Shown piece after piece: positions 4,421 through 5,161 of a DNA stretch of 5,161 nucleotides. Under the pieces are notes generated by a model that worked only from the letters and a program-made list of their open reading frames with translations, made no database searches and was not told where the DNA came from. This DNA comes from Anaerolineae bacterium (GTDB taxonomy: Bacteria; Chloroflexota; Anaerolineae; J102): contig JALWDV010000116.1 in assembly GCA_027036755.1 (NCBI GenBank), positions 1 to 5,161 on the forward strand. The letters are read 5' to 3'. Position 1 is the first letter of the stretch; each line of letters opens with the position of its first letter. The position numbers and the translations under genes were made by a program.

Positions 4421-4888
4421 TCAATCCACGTGGCAGTGGTCGCCGTTCAGGTAGCTGCGCAGGCGGATTTGGGAAAGGGGCGTCATGTTGTGGGGCAGGG
4501 CGTCGGGCGCGAACCAGCGCAGCTCCGCGGTCTCTTCGTTGCTGTCGATCATCTCGCCGCCGATGATGCGGGCCAAAAAGCTGGCCCCCACCAGTTGCAT
4601 GCGGTTGCCGTCGGGGTACACGGTGCAGAGTTCGGGATCAGAGTACAGGCCCAAGAAGCGCACCAGCTCCACCTCTAGGCCCGTTTCCTCCCGCGCTTCG
4701 CGGATGGCGGCCTGGGTGGGGGTCTCGCCCGGCTCCATGCCGCCCGCGGGCAGGCTCCAGAAATCGCCATCGGTGCGCTTTTGCAGCAGGATGCGGCCCT
4801 GTTCGTCGGGGATGATGACCGAGCAGCCAAAGCGGATGCGGGCGTTTTTCGTTGCGCCCGGGCCAGTTTCAAAGGTCAGGTCAGGCAT
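4421..4888 (-). CDS. NUDIX hydrolase
   Basis: A 155-residue NUDIX-fold pyrophosphohydrolase, cleaving a nucleoside diphosphate linked to another group; the substrate cannot be read from the sequence. The NUDIX box is complete, G-x5-E-x7-REAREETGL at residues 49-71 (G49, E55, R63, E64, E67, E68, G70), so metal binding and catalysis should be intact. Before it, SVIIPDEQGRILLQKRTDGDFWSLPAGG (23-50) is the usual strand and loop. After it, LGLYSDPE (79-86) and FLARIIGGEMIDSNEETAELRWFAPDALP are typical of the MutT/ADP-ribose-like group, where ELRWF marks the strand facing the active site. The start at 4888 has no Shine-Dalgarno (GTCCTC precedes it), but an extended -10 ends 6 bases upstream. It is convergent with the toxin gene and divergent from the gene at 5129, so it is probably monocistronic. 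Confidence 0.93.
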   Translation of the reverse strand: MPDLTFETGPGATKNARIRFGCSVIIPDEQGRILLQKRTDGDFWSLPAGGMEPGETPTQAAIREAREETGLEVELVRFLGLYSDPELCTVYPDGNRMQLVGASFLARIIGGEMIDSNEETAELRWFAPDALPHNMTPLSQIRLRSYLNGDHCHVD

Positions 4889-4894
4889 GAGGAC

Positions 4895-4918
4895 ATTTTA
4901 CCAGATAATAGCGACATT
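4895..4918 (-). promoter_or_regulatory. NUDIX gene promoter, two candidate -10 boxes
   Basis: On the minus strand, TGG-TAAAAT (TAAAAT at 4895-4900) is an extended -10 that ends exactly 6 bases before the ATG, predicting a leaderless message. A second box matching the consensus perfectly, TATAAT (about 4913-4918), lies further upstream and would give a leader of roughly 20-25 bases without a ribosome binding site. An inverted repeat ATAAT-6 bases-ATTAT lies between the boxes. No good -35 is seen for either. Which box is used cannot be decided from sequence alone. Confidence 0.4.
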
Positions 4919-5061
4919 ATAGTCACCGAAGGCGGGGTTTGTTGGGCGGTTTTTCATTCTGCTCTGATCAACGACATGCTTTCACCCCGCTTTATTGGCA
5001 TCTTATGGCATAGTTCATTCTCATTCAAAACGATCTTCTCTAGTTTCCGCTAACTGGCGGC

Positions 5062-5090
5062 GTGACAAAAGCGGCTGAATAGGGCATCAT
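5062..5090 (+). promoter_or_regulatory. Likely promoter of the right-edge gene
   Basis: GTGACA (5062-5067, five of six bases of the -35 consensus), a 17-base spacer, then CATCAT (5085-5090, four of six of the -10). The expected start near 5097 gives a leader of about 32 bases carrying a strong ribosome binding site. The remainder of 4919-5061 shows only weak structure: 7-base arms GCGGGGT (4932-4938) and ACCCCGC (4984-4990), and a small hairpin CCGC/GCGG (5047-5060). Confidence 0.4.
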
Positions 5091-5116
5091 TGCAAGAAAA
5101 GGATCAATTCACTCGC

Positions 5117-5123
5117 AAGGAGG
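5117..5123 (+). promoter_or_regulatory. Strong ribosome binding site before the edge gene
   Basis: AAGGAGG, a near-perfect Shine-Dalgarno, 5 bases before the ATG at 5129. It is the strongest such site in the window and sets the start of the truncated gene. It shows that this genome uses Shine-Dalgarno initiation for some genes, which makes its absence before gatC, the antitoxin and the NUDIX gene more meaningful. Confidence 0.75.
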
Positions 5124-5128
5124 CCACC

Positions 5129-5161
5129 ATGACAGCCGCTATACAGACCACTATACAAACA
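5129..5161 (+). CDS. Start of an unidentified protein, cut by window end
   Basis: Eleven codons from the ATG read MTAAIQTTIQT, then the window ends. A strong ribosome binding site and a reasonable promoter upstream support a real gene start. The visible residues are too few to name a family; the Thr/Gln/Ile-rich start shows no signal peptide so far. It is divergent from the NUDIX gene. Confidence 0.6.
   Translation, partial: MTAAIQTTIQT

Noticed and set aside
4931..4950. G-quadruplex in the NUDIX upstream region
   Set aside because: The G-runs allow at most two tetrads, with a six-base loop, which is too weak to claim.
4349..5053. Plus-strand open frames over and beyond the NUDIX gene
   Set aside because: They are mostly antisense to a clear NUDIX gene. 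The only part outside it (4889-5053) is short, unmotivated and crosses the divergent promoter region.

Overview
The window is bacterial chromosomal DNA. It has five complete genes of recognisable family, one small uncharacterised gene, and the first 11 codons of another gene at the right edge. The GC-rich gatC-gatA pair and the style of the intergenic DNA (clusters of short palindromes, heptamer repeats) remind me of Chloroflexota, for example Anaerolineae or Caldilineae. That is an impression from style and GatC/GatA wording, not a demonstrated assignment.

Layout, left to right. Positions 1-250 are non-coding and rich in hairpins: three close-packed palindromes in the first 85 bases, then a 61-base extended inverted repeat at 171-231. 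Positions 251-3428 are a minus-strand block, read right to left as gatC, gatA, a DUF4143-type AAA ATPase and a 71-residue small protein. gatC and gatA overlap by ATGA. The ATPase and the small protein overlap by 8 bases. The ATPase has its own likely promoter in the 79-base gap after gatA. No gatB is present. Positions 3429-3556 form a divergent intergenic region holding a run of imperfect 7-base repeats next to gatC and a likely promoter next to the following gene. Positions 3557-4298 hold a plus-strand toxin-antitoxin pair: a UPF0175 antitoxin and a DUF3368 PIN-domain toxin, overlapping by 8 bases. Positions 4299-4420 separate two convergent genes and contain two hairpins. Positions 4421-4888 encode a minus-strand NUDIX hydrolase. 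Positions 4889-5128 are a divergent regulatory region leading to the truncated plus-strand gene at 5129.

How the genes fit together. GatC and GatA are two subunits of the GatCAB tRNA amidotransferase, a core housekeeping enzyme that needs GatB, presumably encoded elsewhere. Accessory genes flank this core pair: the toxin-antitoxin module upstream, and the ATPase with its small coupled partner downstream. The NUDIX enzyme is an independent house-cleaning type gene. I see no evidence for a large multi-gene defence or biosynthetic system. The most unusual material is non-coding: two genes share the same promoter-to-start geometry (TGGTARAAT, six bases, ATG), suggesting leaderless transcripts; related 7-base repeats lie at both ends of gatCA; and dense palindromes mark both the left edge and the convergent gap.
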